From: Nocardia uniformis NBRC 13702
Lineage (GTDB): Bacteria; Actinomycetota; Actinomycetes; Mycobacteriales; Mycobacteriaceae
Assembly: GCF_001613345.1 (NCBI RefSeq)
Contig: NZ_BDCE01000067.1
Location: 1 to 64,000 of the forward strand
Reading direction: 5' to 3'
DNA: 64,000 nucleotides
Each line of letters begins with the position of its first letter. Position 1 is the stretch's first letter. A program made the translations under genes and the position numbers. Below, piece after piece: positions 51,734 to 58,913 of the stretch. The notes under the pieces were generated by a model. The model saw only the letters and a program-made list of their open reading frames with translations. It was not told where the DNA came from and did not search any database.

Positions 51734-52255
51734 TCAGAAGACCCATCGGCGCAGGGTGAGAAAGCGAAAGACGCCGACGGCGGCGCTAATCGCCAACAGG
51801 GCGGCGGCGTGGGCCGGGCCATCCATACTCGGCGCGGTCCGCTCTAATACGGCGATCGCGCCCGAGGTGACGGCCAAGCCGGTCAGCGCGAGCGCTCCGC
51901 CTTCGATCTGTGCCGTATACCACCGCACCCGACCCGACGCACGGAACGTCAACCGCCGGTGCAGCTCATTGGCCAATGTCGCACTCACCAGCGACCCGGC
52001 CAGATTCGCGAACTGGGGTCCGCCGCTGTACAGCGCCAGGAACGGCACCAGATACCCGATATTGCTGAGGCCGCCGACCAGGGCGAATCGAATCAATTGC
52101 GCGAGAGCGCGCTCACCGCGCAGAAATACCTCACCCTGCCGGATCCACCGGTTCCAGGCGCGGCGCGTCATGCGGTACCCCTCGGTGTCGAGGGTGAGGA
52201 CGCTGACCGCGGGGAGGGAGGCGGCTTGCGCCCTGCTGTCGTTCTCGTCGGTCAT
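51734..52255 (-). CDS. GtrA-family membrane protein (copy 2)
   Basis: 173 residues, four helices, clearly paralogous to the protein at 31750-32244: both share LIRFALVGGLSNIGYL, ANELHRRLTF and an EGGALALTGLA helix, with the same C-terminal RFLTLR-x-WVF. ATG 52255 starts a 35-residue cytoplasmic tail before the first helix. GtrA-like proteins are linked to transfer of lipid-linked sugars or cell-wall arabinogalactan assembly. It is divergent from a two-component system across a 118-bp region with a 34-bp perfect palindrome. Confidence 0.85.
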   Translation of the reverse strand: MTDENDSRAQAASLPAVSVLTLDTEGYRMTRRAWNRWIRQGEVFLRGERALAQLIRFALVGGLSNIGYLVPFLALYSGGPQFANLAGSLVSATLANELHRRLTFRASGRVRWYTAQIEGGALALTGLAVTSGAIAVLERTAPSMDGPAHAAALLAISAAVGVFRFLTLRRWVF

Positions 52256-52324
52256 ATCCCCGACTCTCGCCACCGCCCAGGGCGACCGAATCCGACGGTG
52301 GGCTCGACTTTCCAACCTCCGGGT

Positions 52325-52358
52325 GGATACGTCTCCTCCCCGGGGAGGAGACGTATCC
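52325..52358. promoter_or_regulatory. 34-bp perfect palindrome upstream of the NarL-type two-component genes
   Basis: The half GGATACGTCTCCTCCCC (52325-52341) is followed without spacer by its exact reverse complement (52342-52358). It lies 16 bp before the histidine kinase start and 70 bp upstream of gtrA copy 2. A perfect palindrome of this length is most likely a binding site for a dimeric regulator, with the response regulator encoded next door the obvious candidate. Confidence 0.75.
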
Positions 52359-52373
52359 CGGGTGCTCGGGGGC

Positions 52374-53552
52374 ATGATGTGGGGTGTGGTGGAATCGACC
52401 GGAATGACCCGTGGCATCGAGTGGCTGCTCGATGGTCGCTCGGTTCCGGCCCGGCTGGTGGTTCTCGTCGCTCTCGCGGTTGGATGTCTTTTACTGCTCA
52501 CGGACTCGGCCGACACCCTCGACTGGGTCATCGCGCTGGTGGCGGTGACGGTCACCGCGGGAAGTGTGCGTTGGCCGCTGGCCACCTCGCTGCTCACCAC
52601 CGGGGTACTGATGGTCGGTTTCGAGTTCGGCCATTCGGGGCCGGTGGTCGCGAAAGTGGCCGCGGCCATCGCGCTCACCGAACTCGCCGCCCGCCACCAC
52701 GGTTGGCGTCCCTGGCTCGCCGCGGGGGTGCTCGCGGGCGCGTATCTGCTGCATCCGGGCGAAGGTGTGGCTGCCGCCGGTTATCGCGCCGTGGTGATGG
52801 CGGGTCTGCCCCTGCTCATCGGGACTCTGCTGCGTAGCGCGCGAGAGAGTACCGAATTCGCCCGGCGGCAGGCTCGGGAGATCTCCCAGCGTCGCGAATC
52901 CGAGGTGGCTGCCGCACGCGCCCTCGAACGCACCGCCATTGCCCGGGAACTGCATGATCTCATCGCCCACCACGTGTCGTCGACGGTGCTGCGAGTCGGC
53001 GTGGCACGGCATGCGCTGCCGGACGCACCGCCCGCCATGCTGGAGGTGCTCGACGATATTCACGCCAATGGCAAATCCACCCTGACCGATCTGCGCAAAC
53101 TGGTGACAATTCTGCGTGACCCCCATGGCAATGACGAATCCTTCATCGCCCCGGCGGACGTGCCGGATGCCATCGACACCGCCGTCGAACGGGCTCGGCG
53201 ATTGGGGGTGCGAGTGAAATCCGAGATCGACGCCGATGTCGGCACTGTGGACGCGCTGACCGGGTTGACGCTGTTGCGGCTCACCCAGGAGGGACTGGCC
53301 AATACGGTGAAGCACGCGGGTACGGGAGCCGAGGCTCGACTGAAGGTCACAGTGCGCGACGGGATGGTCGATTTCGCGCTGCACGACCGGGCGACACACG
53401 CCGCGACCAACGGACGGTCCCCGCACGGCGTCGGGCTCATCGGCCTGCGCGAACGCGTCACCCTACTCGGTGGCGACTTCGAGGCCGAATCCACCGGCGG
53501 CGGTTGGCATTTGGCCGCGCACCTGCCCACCGGTTCCCGAGTATCGCTATGA
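52374..53552 (+). CDS. Sensor histidine kinase, NarL/DesK type (HisKA_3)
   Basis: About 392 residues. Five to six membrane helices occupy residues 20-155 (for example RLVVLVALAVGCLLLLTDSA). A short coiled linker leads to the HisKA_3 dimerisation domain with the phospho-acceptor His in ARELHDLIAHHVS, and a HATPase domain with QEGLANTVKHA (N box) and GVGLIGLRERVTLLGG (G box). The sensing part has no recognised extracellular domain, so the signal may be in the membrane. Starts at 52374, 52377 or 52404 are possible. The response regulator gene overlaps its stop by 4 bp (ATGA). Confidence 0.87.
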   Translation: MMWGVVESTGMTRGIEWLLDGRSVPARLVVLVALAVGCLLLLTDSADTLDWVIALVAVTVTAGSVRWPLATSLLTTGVLMVGFEFGHSGPVVAKVAAAIALTELAARHHGWRPWLAAGVLAGAYLLHPGEGVAAAGYRAVVMAGLPLLIGTLLRSARESTEFARRQAREISQRRESEVAAARALERTAIARELHDLIAHHVSSTVLRVGVARHALPDAPPAMLEVLDDIHANGKSTLTDLRKLVTILRDPHGNDESFIAPADVPDAIDTAVERARRLGVRVKSEIDADVGTVDALTGLTLLRLTQEGLANTVKHAGTGAEARLKVTVRDGMVDFALHDRATHAATNGRSPHGVGLIGLRERVTLLGGDFEAESTGGGWHLAAHLPTGSRVSL

Positions 53553-54199
53553 CCGTTCGAGTGCTCCTGGTCGACGATCAGCAATTGGTCCGCGCCGGAC
53601 TGCGCATGCTCTGCCAGACCGCCGACGACCTCGAGGTGGTGGGCGAGGCCGCCAGTGGCAGCGAGGCGGTACGCCTGGCCGAACAGGAACTCCCGGATGT
53701 GGTCCTCATGGACCTCCGGATGCCTGGAATGGATGGAATACAGGCCACCGAACGGATTCTCGCCGCGCGGCCTACCGTACCGGTGGTCGTCCTGACCACC
53801 TTCGACGATGACGATCACCTGTATCCGGCGCTGGCTGCCGGGGCGTCGGGCTTCCTGGTGAAGGACGCCTCACCGGAGGAATTGCTGGCCGGAATCCGCC
53901 GCGCCGCAGCCGGTGACCACCCGTTCTCCCCCGAGGTGCTGCGGAGGGTGATGAACTCGGCCGTTACCTCCCGCGCCACCACCGAAACCGTTGCCCGCGC
54001 GCAGGTATCGGGTCTCACGACCCGCGAAGCGGAAGTCCTGGCCTTGGTGGCGGAAGGTCTGTCGAACAGCGAGATCGCCGACCGTCTCTACGTCGGGATC
54101 ACCACGGTCAAGACACATGTCACCAATTTGATGGCGAAAACCGGTGCGTCCAATCGGGTTCGGCTCGCGGTCCTCGGCCTCGGGCATCGACCGACCTGA
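53549..54199 (+). CDS. NarL/FixJ-type response regulator
   Basis: 216 residues: a receiver domain with VRVLLVDDQQLVRAGLRML, phospho-acceptor Asp in VVLMDLRMPGMDG (near residue 53), Lys in GFLVKDASPEELL, and a C-terminal LuxR-type helix-turn-helix (LTTREAEVLALVAEGLSNSE followed by IADRL). ATG 53549 overlaps the kinase stop (ATGA). It forms a two-component pair with the HisKA_3 kinase and is the natural candidate to bind the 34-bp palindrome that lies between this operon and gtrA copy 2. Confidence 0.92.
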   Translation: MTVRVLLVDDQQLVRAGLRMLCQTADDLEVVGEAASGSEAVRLAEQELPDVVLMDLRMPGMDGIQATERILAARPTVPVVVLTTFDDDDHLYPALAAGASGFLVKDASPEELLAGIRRAAAGDHPFSPEVLRRVMNSAVTSRATTETVARAQVSGLTTREAEVLALVAEGLSNSEIADRLYVGITTVKTHVTNLMAKTGASNRVRLAVLGLGHRPT

Positions 54200-54224
54200 C
54201 GAACCGATGATTCAGCACGGTCGG

Positions 54225-54887
54225 TCAGGCCGCGGAGTGCAGGGCTTTCGCGGTGGGTGAGTTGGGGGTTTCACCGGGGTCCGGGTAGGTGTGCAGGATT
54301 CGGTCCGCCGTGCCGGAACTGGTGACCGTGAACCAGTAGTGCTCGTTTTTGAAGTGGTGCAGGCGGTGGTTGCGGCGCACGGCCTTATATATGCGGCCGG
54401 TCGGCTGGTAGTCGGTGTGGATGAGGTAGTGGGTCCACTCGTAGTTGAGGCCCAGCACGCCGAGAATCAGAAGGAAGGTCAAACCCATTGCGGGACGGGG
54501 GAATACGAGTAAGGCAATGGCTACCAGGGCTGGGATGAGCCAGAGGAAGGTTTGCCAGGGGATGAAGATGAGGGGGATATCACCGGGCCTGGTGTGGTGT
54601 TCGCGGTGTTTTCGGGCCAGTAGTGAGTCGATGGTGAAGCGGCCCAGGTGCCGGGGACGCCAGTGCAGGACGGTGACGTGAATGATCCACTCCACCACCG
54701 GGAATAGGGCGAGCATGATGAGTGGCACCAGGGCGTCGGTGAGTTGCCAGTCGCCTACCGCGACGCGGGCGATGAGGGCTCCGACGAACAGTGTGGCGAT
54801 GATCCACGGGGAAGGCTGGCGGAGGAAGATTCGGAATGCCTCGGAGAGCGTGAGCTTCCTGCGGCGTTCAGGGCTGGTGGGGGTCAT
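54225..54887 (-). CDS. Fatty acid hydroxylase / sterol desaturase superfamily membrane di-iron enzyme
   Basis: 220 residues, four to five helices, with the His clusters of the superfamily: EWIIHVTVLHWRPRH (near residue 67), ARKHREHHTRP (near 90), THYLIHTDY (near 152) and NHRLHHFKNEHYWF (near 173). These bind two irons for O2-dependent hydroxylation or desaturation of lipids, sterols or carotenoids. Its start overlaps the 3' end of the FadR-type regulator gene by 20 bp, so both are co-expressed and probably regulated by a fatty-acyl ligand. Exact substrate unknown. Confidence 0.87.
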   Translation of the reverse strand: MTPTSPERRRKLTLSEAFRIFLRQPSPWIIATLFVGALIARVAVGDWQLTDALVPLIMLALFPVVEWIIHVTVLHWRPRHLGRFTIDSLLARKHREHHTRPGDIPLIFIPWQTFLWLIPALVAIALLVFPRPAMGLTFLLILGVLGLNYEWTHYLIHTDYQPTGRIYKAVRRNHRLHHFKNEHYWFTVTSSGTADRILHTYPDPGETPNSPTAKALHSAA

Positions 54888-55608
54888 TGGTCGCCTCCTC
54901 TAGACGGCGGATGAAGGTGGTGAATTCCGTTGTCGCCAAGGACAAGAGGTCGGTGGCGGCGGAGCGGGCGGTGTCGGGGTCGCCGGTGGCGACCGCTTCG
55001 GTAATGGCGCGGTAGCGGTCGGCCTGCGCGACCTCGGCCGCCATCAGCCCGGCGAGGGCTTCGATGGCGGGTTCGTAGACGGCGCGCAGGTTGTTGTAGA
55101 GCAGGCGGTAGACGATGGAGTCGGCGGCGTCCACCAGGTGATCCCAGAAGGCGAGCGCAATGCGCTGCTGGGCTATCGGATCCGGGTGGGCGACAAGCTC
55201 GTCCACGGTGGCACGCAGGGCCGGGGCAATATCGGCTCCGGCACGTTCGGCCGCCAGTCCGGCGACGTCGCGGCCCATGGCGGCACGAGCCTCCAGAATG
55301 CTGCGCAGCACCGAGTAGTCGAGTTCGCCGCGACGGAAGATCAGGCGCGGCAGCATATCGAGGCCGCCGAAGCGTCGGAAGTCTCGCACCGTGGTGCCGC
55401 CGCCCTGACGCACCTCCACGAGTCCGGTGTGGGCGAGGCGCTGTAGCGCCTCCCGCACGGTGGGGCGCGATACCCCCAGCGCCTCGGCCAGGTGCCGTTC
55501 GGCGGGCAGGGTTTCGCCCGGGGCCACTTCACCGTCGAGCACCGTATCGACGAGTTGCTCGAACACCTCGTCGGGAACGGTCTTGCGGTCGATCCGCTTC
55601 AACACCAT
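54868..55608 (-). CDS. FadR-subfamily GntR transcriptional regulator
   Basis: 246 residues: an N-terminal GntR winged helix (about 10-80) with LPAERHLAEALGVSRPTVRE (recognition helix) and wing VEVRQGGGTTVRD, then the all-helical FCD ligand domain. Sites in front of the gene include TGGTCATACCA, a textbook FadR-type operator (TGGTxxxACCA), so it is probably autoregulated. It is transcribed with a membrane hydroxylase gene that overlaps its end. ATG 55608 and GTG 55605 are both possible starts. Confidence 0.88.
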   Translation of the reverse strand: MVLKRIDRKTVPDEVFEQLVDTVLDGEVAPGETLPAERHLAEALGVSRPTVREALQRLAHTGLVEVRQGGGTTVRDFRRFGGLDMLPRLIFRRGELDYSVLRSILEARAAMGRDVAGLAAERAGADIAPALRATVDELVAHPDPIAQQRIALAFWDHLVDAADSIVYRLLYNNLRAVYEPAIEALAGLMAAEVAQADRYRAITEAVATGDPDTARSAATDLLSLATTEFTTFIRRLEEATNDPHQP

Positions 55609-55628
55609 GCCAATGAAGCTACGCGGCG

Positions 55629-55680
55629 AATTGGTCAGAGGTCAAGTGGTCATACCAATTTTTATAAATAGTCTCTGACC
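55629..55680. promoter_or_regulatory. FadR-type operator and flanking inverted repeats
   Basis: TGGT-CAT-ACCA (55647-55657) is a perfect FadR-family site. Around it, AATTGGT (55629-55635) pairs with ACCAATT (55654-55660), and GGTCAGAG (55633-55640) with CTCTGACC (55673-55680). An AT-rich stretch TATTTATAAAAATT (minus strand, about 55656-55669) is a likely -10 region, so the operator sits over the start site. Confidence 0.72.
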
Positions 55681-55705
55681 TGCGATGATCAGTCCGGCCC
55701 CGGGG

Positions 55706-56611
55706 CTACGCGGAGGCGGTTCGGGTGGCGCCCGCCGACGCGGCCACCACACAGACGACGCCCGCCCACTGCCCGAAGTTCAGGATCTGACCCAGTACGA
55801 GGAGTCCGGCGAGCGCCGCGACGGCGGGTTCGAGACTCATGAGCACGCCGAAGATACGGGCGGGCATCCGGCGCAGCGCCTCCAGTTCCAACGAGTACGG
55901 CACCACCGACGACAGCATGGCGACCGCGAATCCCGCTGCGAGAACGGCCGGTTGCAGTAGGGCGGTACCGGCTTCGACTATCCCGACCGGCATCATGAGG
56001 ATCCCGCCGAAGGCCATGGCGATCGCCAATCCCCCACCGCCACTGGTGCGTTCGCCGAGTTTGGCGCTGAGCAGGATATAACCCGCCCAGCACACACCCG
56101 CCGCGAGCGCCAAGAAAATCCCCGACCACACCACCTGTCCATCGGACCGGGTGAGCATGAAGACGCCACCGCCGGCGAGCAGTGCCCACACCGGATCGAT
56201 CCACCTACGTGATCCGGCGAGCGCGATGGCAAGCGGACCGAGGAATTCCAGGGTGACGGCCATACCGAGGGGAATCCGGTCGATCGCCTCGTAGAAGCAC
56301 AGATTCATCAGCGCCAGCACCGCACCGAAGGCCAATGCCACCGGTAGCGCCCGCCGTTCGATACGCAGCGCCGAACGCCACAGCACCAACAGAACGATCC
56401 CGCCGAACACCAGCCGCATAGTTACCGCACCGCCGGGCCCGACCGAGGCGAACAGGTGGGTGGCGACGGCCGCGCCGACCTGCACACTCACAATCCCGGC
56501 CAGCACCAATGCGGTAGGCGGCACACCCCCGAGCCCCTGCCACCCGACCATGCGTCGAACCGACGGCTTCCCCGACGGTTTCCACGCACGCTCGATATCG
56601 ATCGCCACCAC
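55706..56611 (-). CDS. EamA/RhtA-like drug/metabolite exporter
   Basis: 301 residues with about ten helices in two EamA halves. MVGWQGLGGVPPTALVLAGI begins the first helix region, and SLELEALRRMPARIFGVLMS with LEPAVAALAGLLVLGQ near the end are typical of the RhtA (threonine/homoserine exporter) subgroup. GTG 56611 has GGAAGG about 10 nt upstream; the open frame to 56683 would run into recG, whose stop (56646) lies just upstream on the same strand. Substrate inferred only by family. Confidence 0.82.
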   Translation of the reverse strand: MVAIDIERAWKPSGKPSVRRMVGWQGLGGVPPTALVLAGIVSVQVGAAVATHLFASVGPGGAVTMRLVFGGIVLLVLWRSALRIERRALPVALAFGAVLALMNLCFYEAIDRIPLGMAVTLEFLGPLAIALAGSRRWIDPVWALLAGGGVFMLTRSDGQVVWSGIFLALAAGVCWAGYILLSAKLGERTSGGGGLAIAMAFGGILMMPVGIVEAGTALLQPAVLAAGFAVAMLSSVVPYSLELEALRRMPARIFGVLMSLEPAVAALAGLLVLGQILNFGQWAGVVCVVAASAGATRTASA

Positions 56612-56645
56612 GTTCGCGCGAACCTTCCGCTGTGCTCTACTGCCG

Positions 56646-58913
56646 CTACGACTTGGCCAGATACTCGAGACGTTCGGAGTCAACGGCGGCGTGCATCATT
56701 CCGGCCAGTCCCGGATGCTGCTTCAGCCCCGGATCCGAATCCACCACCGCACGCGCCAATTGCTGTGCGGAGGTGATGACTTCGAGGTCATCGAGCAGCG
56801 AGAGCAGTCGCAACGACCGCGCGGTACCGGACTGCGCGGAGCCGAGCACATCGCCTTCCCGACGCTGCCGCAGATCCAGCACGGCGAGTTCGAAACCATC
56901 GGTGGTGGCCGAGACCGCTTCCAGCCGCGCCATGGCCGAGCCGACCGGATTGGTCTCGGTAATGAGCAGGCAGAGCCCGGGGTGCTTACCTCGGCCGACG
57001 CGCCCGCGCAGCTGATGCAGCTGGCTCACCCCGAATCGGTCGGCGTCCACAATGGCCATAATGGTGGCATTCGGGACGTCCACACCGACCTCGACGACCG
57101 TGGTGCACACCAGTACATCGATCTCGGCGTTATTGAAGGCCCGCATGGTGCGGTCCTTTTCATCGGCGGGCAGTCGACCGTGCAGTAGGCCCACTCGGAG
57201 ATCGGCGAGTGGGCCGGTGCTCAGCGTCTCGAACAGGTCGACCGCGGCATGGGTGGACGGCGCTTCCTTCTCCTCGGCGGATTTGGCCTTACCCTTCTTG
57301 GCCTTCTCCTCCTCGTCGCCGCCGATGCGCGAACACACCACATAGGCCTGGCGACCGGCCCCGACTTCCTCCTGAATGCGTTCCCACGCCCGGTCCACCC
57401 AGGACGGTTTCACCTTGGCGGGAACAACTTTCGTGACGATCGGCGAGCGACCACGCGGGAGCTGGGTGAGCGTGGAGGTCTCCAGGTCCCCGAGCGTGGT
57501 CATGGCGATGGTGCGCGGGATCGGTGTGGCGGTCATGACCAGCAGGTGTGGACTGACACCCTCTTTTGCCTTGGCACGCAGAGCATCTCGCTGTTCCACG
57601 CCGAAGCGGTGCTGTTCGTCCACCACGACCATGCCCAGGTCGTGGAATTCGACATTGTCCTGAATGAGGGCGTGCGTCCCGATCACCAGTCCGGCCTCGC
57701 CGATCATGGTGTCGAGCAGCGCGGCCTTCTTGTCCTTGGTGGACATGGAGCCGGTCACCAGCACCACCCTGGTGGCATTGTCGGCCGCACCGAGTTCACC
57801 GCCGGAACCGAGATCGCCGAGCATTGCGCGCAGCGACCGATAATGCTGTGCGGCAAGCACTTCCGTAGGCGCTAGCAGGGCGCACTGCTGACCGTTGTCG
57901 ATGACCTGAAGCATGGCCTCGAGGGCGACGATGGTCTTGCCGGAACCCACCTCACCCTGTAGCAGCCGGTGCATGGGATGGCTGCGCGACAGGTCGGCGG
58001 AGATCTCCTCGATAACACTGCGCTGGCCCTCGGTCAGTTCGAAGGGCAGCCGCTTCTCGAAGGCGGCGGCAATACCGTCGGTGCGCGGCGGGCAGGGGCG
58101 GGCGGCGCGACCCTCGACATCGTGGCGGCGCTCGGCGAGCACCAGTTGCAGGGCGAGCGCTTCGTCGAAACGCAAACGGCCCCTTGCTTGTTCGATATCG
58201 GACTTGTGCTCCGGTAAATGAATGAGCCGCAGTGCGTCCGAGACCGGCATCAGCTCGTGCTCGGTACGCCAGTCCTCGGGCAGCGGATCGTCGATCGGGT
58301 CGAGCTGATCGAGGACCTGACGGATGCAGCGCAGCAGATCCCAGCTCTGCACCTTGGCGGTGGCGGGATACACCGGGATGAACTCGCGCTCGAAGAACGA
58401 GACGTCCACTCCCCCAGCACCTTTGGCGCTCTGTGCGAGACCGCGCAGAGCGCCGCCGCCGCGCACGGTGGTGAGATTCTCGACGGTGCCGTCACCCTTG
58501 TCCGGCATAATAAGGTAATCGGGGTGGGAGAGGTTCCAACGATCCGGCCGCCACCAGTGCACGGTGCCCGACATCATCGCCTTGGCACCCTCCTTCACCA
58601 GGTACCGCACCTTGTCGCCATTGAAGAAGGTGATATCCACCGGGCGGGTGCCGCCCACATCGAGGGCCACCTTCAGCAGACTGCCTCGCCGGTTCTTCAT
58701 GGGCCGCAGTTCGGTTTTGGTGATGCGGCCCATCACGGTGATGTGCGCGCCCTCCTCCGGGGCCTCCTCGGTGAGCGGCTGCCCCTGCGTGGCGTAGCGC
58801 AGCGGATAATGCCGCAGCAGGTCCTCGACGGTGTGCATATCGAACGCATCCGCCAGCGGCTCAGCGGCTTTCACGCCGAGCACGTGATCGAGCCGGTCGG
58901 CAAAGGTCGCCAT
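56646..58913 (-). CDS. recG: ATP-dependent DNA helicase RecG
   Basis: RecG remodels stalled replication forks and Holliday junctions. The 755-residue protein has the N-terminal wedge/OB domain (VMGRITKTELRPMKNRRG), Walker A GEVGSGKTIVAL (near residue 315), Walker B VVVDEQHRFG, motif III TATPIPRTIA, and the C-terminal helicase motifs VCTTVVEVGVDVPNA and QLHQLRGRVGRG. An acidic-basic insertion KAKKGKAKSAEEKE lies in the second helicase domain. ATG 58913 directly follows the TAG of the DAK2-protein gene, with no spacer. Confidence 0.95.
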   Translation of the reverse strand: MATFADRLDHVLGVKAAEPLADAFDMHTVEDLLRHYPLRYATQGQPLTEEAPEEGAHITVMGRITKTELRPMKNRRGSLLKVALDVGGTRPVDITFFNGDKVRYLVKEGAKAMMSGTVHWWRPDRWNLSHPDYLIMPDKGDGTVENLTTVRGGGALRGLAQSAKGAGGVDVSFFEREFIPVYPATAKVQSWDLLRCIRQVLDQLDPIDDPLPEDWRTEHELMPVSDALRLIHLPEHKSDIEQARGRLRFDEALALQLVLAERRHDVEGRAARPCPPRTDGIAAAFEKRLPFELTEGQRSVIEEISADLSRSHPMHRLLQGEVGSGKTIVALEAMLQVIDNGQQCALLAPTEVLAAQHYRSLRAMLGDLGSGGELGAADNATRVVLVTGSMSTKDKKAALLDTMIGEAGLVIGTHALIQDNVEFHDLGMVVVDEQHRFGVEQRDALRAKAKEGVSPHLLVMTATPIPRTIAMTTLGDLETSTLTQLPRGRSPIVTKVVPAKVKPSWVDRAWERIQEEVGAGRQAYVVCSRIGGDEEEKAKKGKAKSAEEKEAPSTHAAVDLFETLSTGPLADLRVGLLHGRLPADEKDRTMRAFNNAEIDVLVCTTVVEVGVDVPNATIMAIVDADRFGVSQLHQLRGRVGRGKHPGLCLLITETNPVGSAMARLEAVSATTDGFELAVLDLRQRREGDVLGSAQSGTARSLRLLSLLDDLEVITSAQQLARAVVDSDPGLKQHPGLAGMMHAAVDSERLEYLAKS

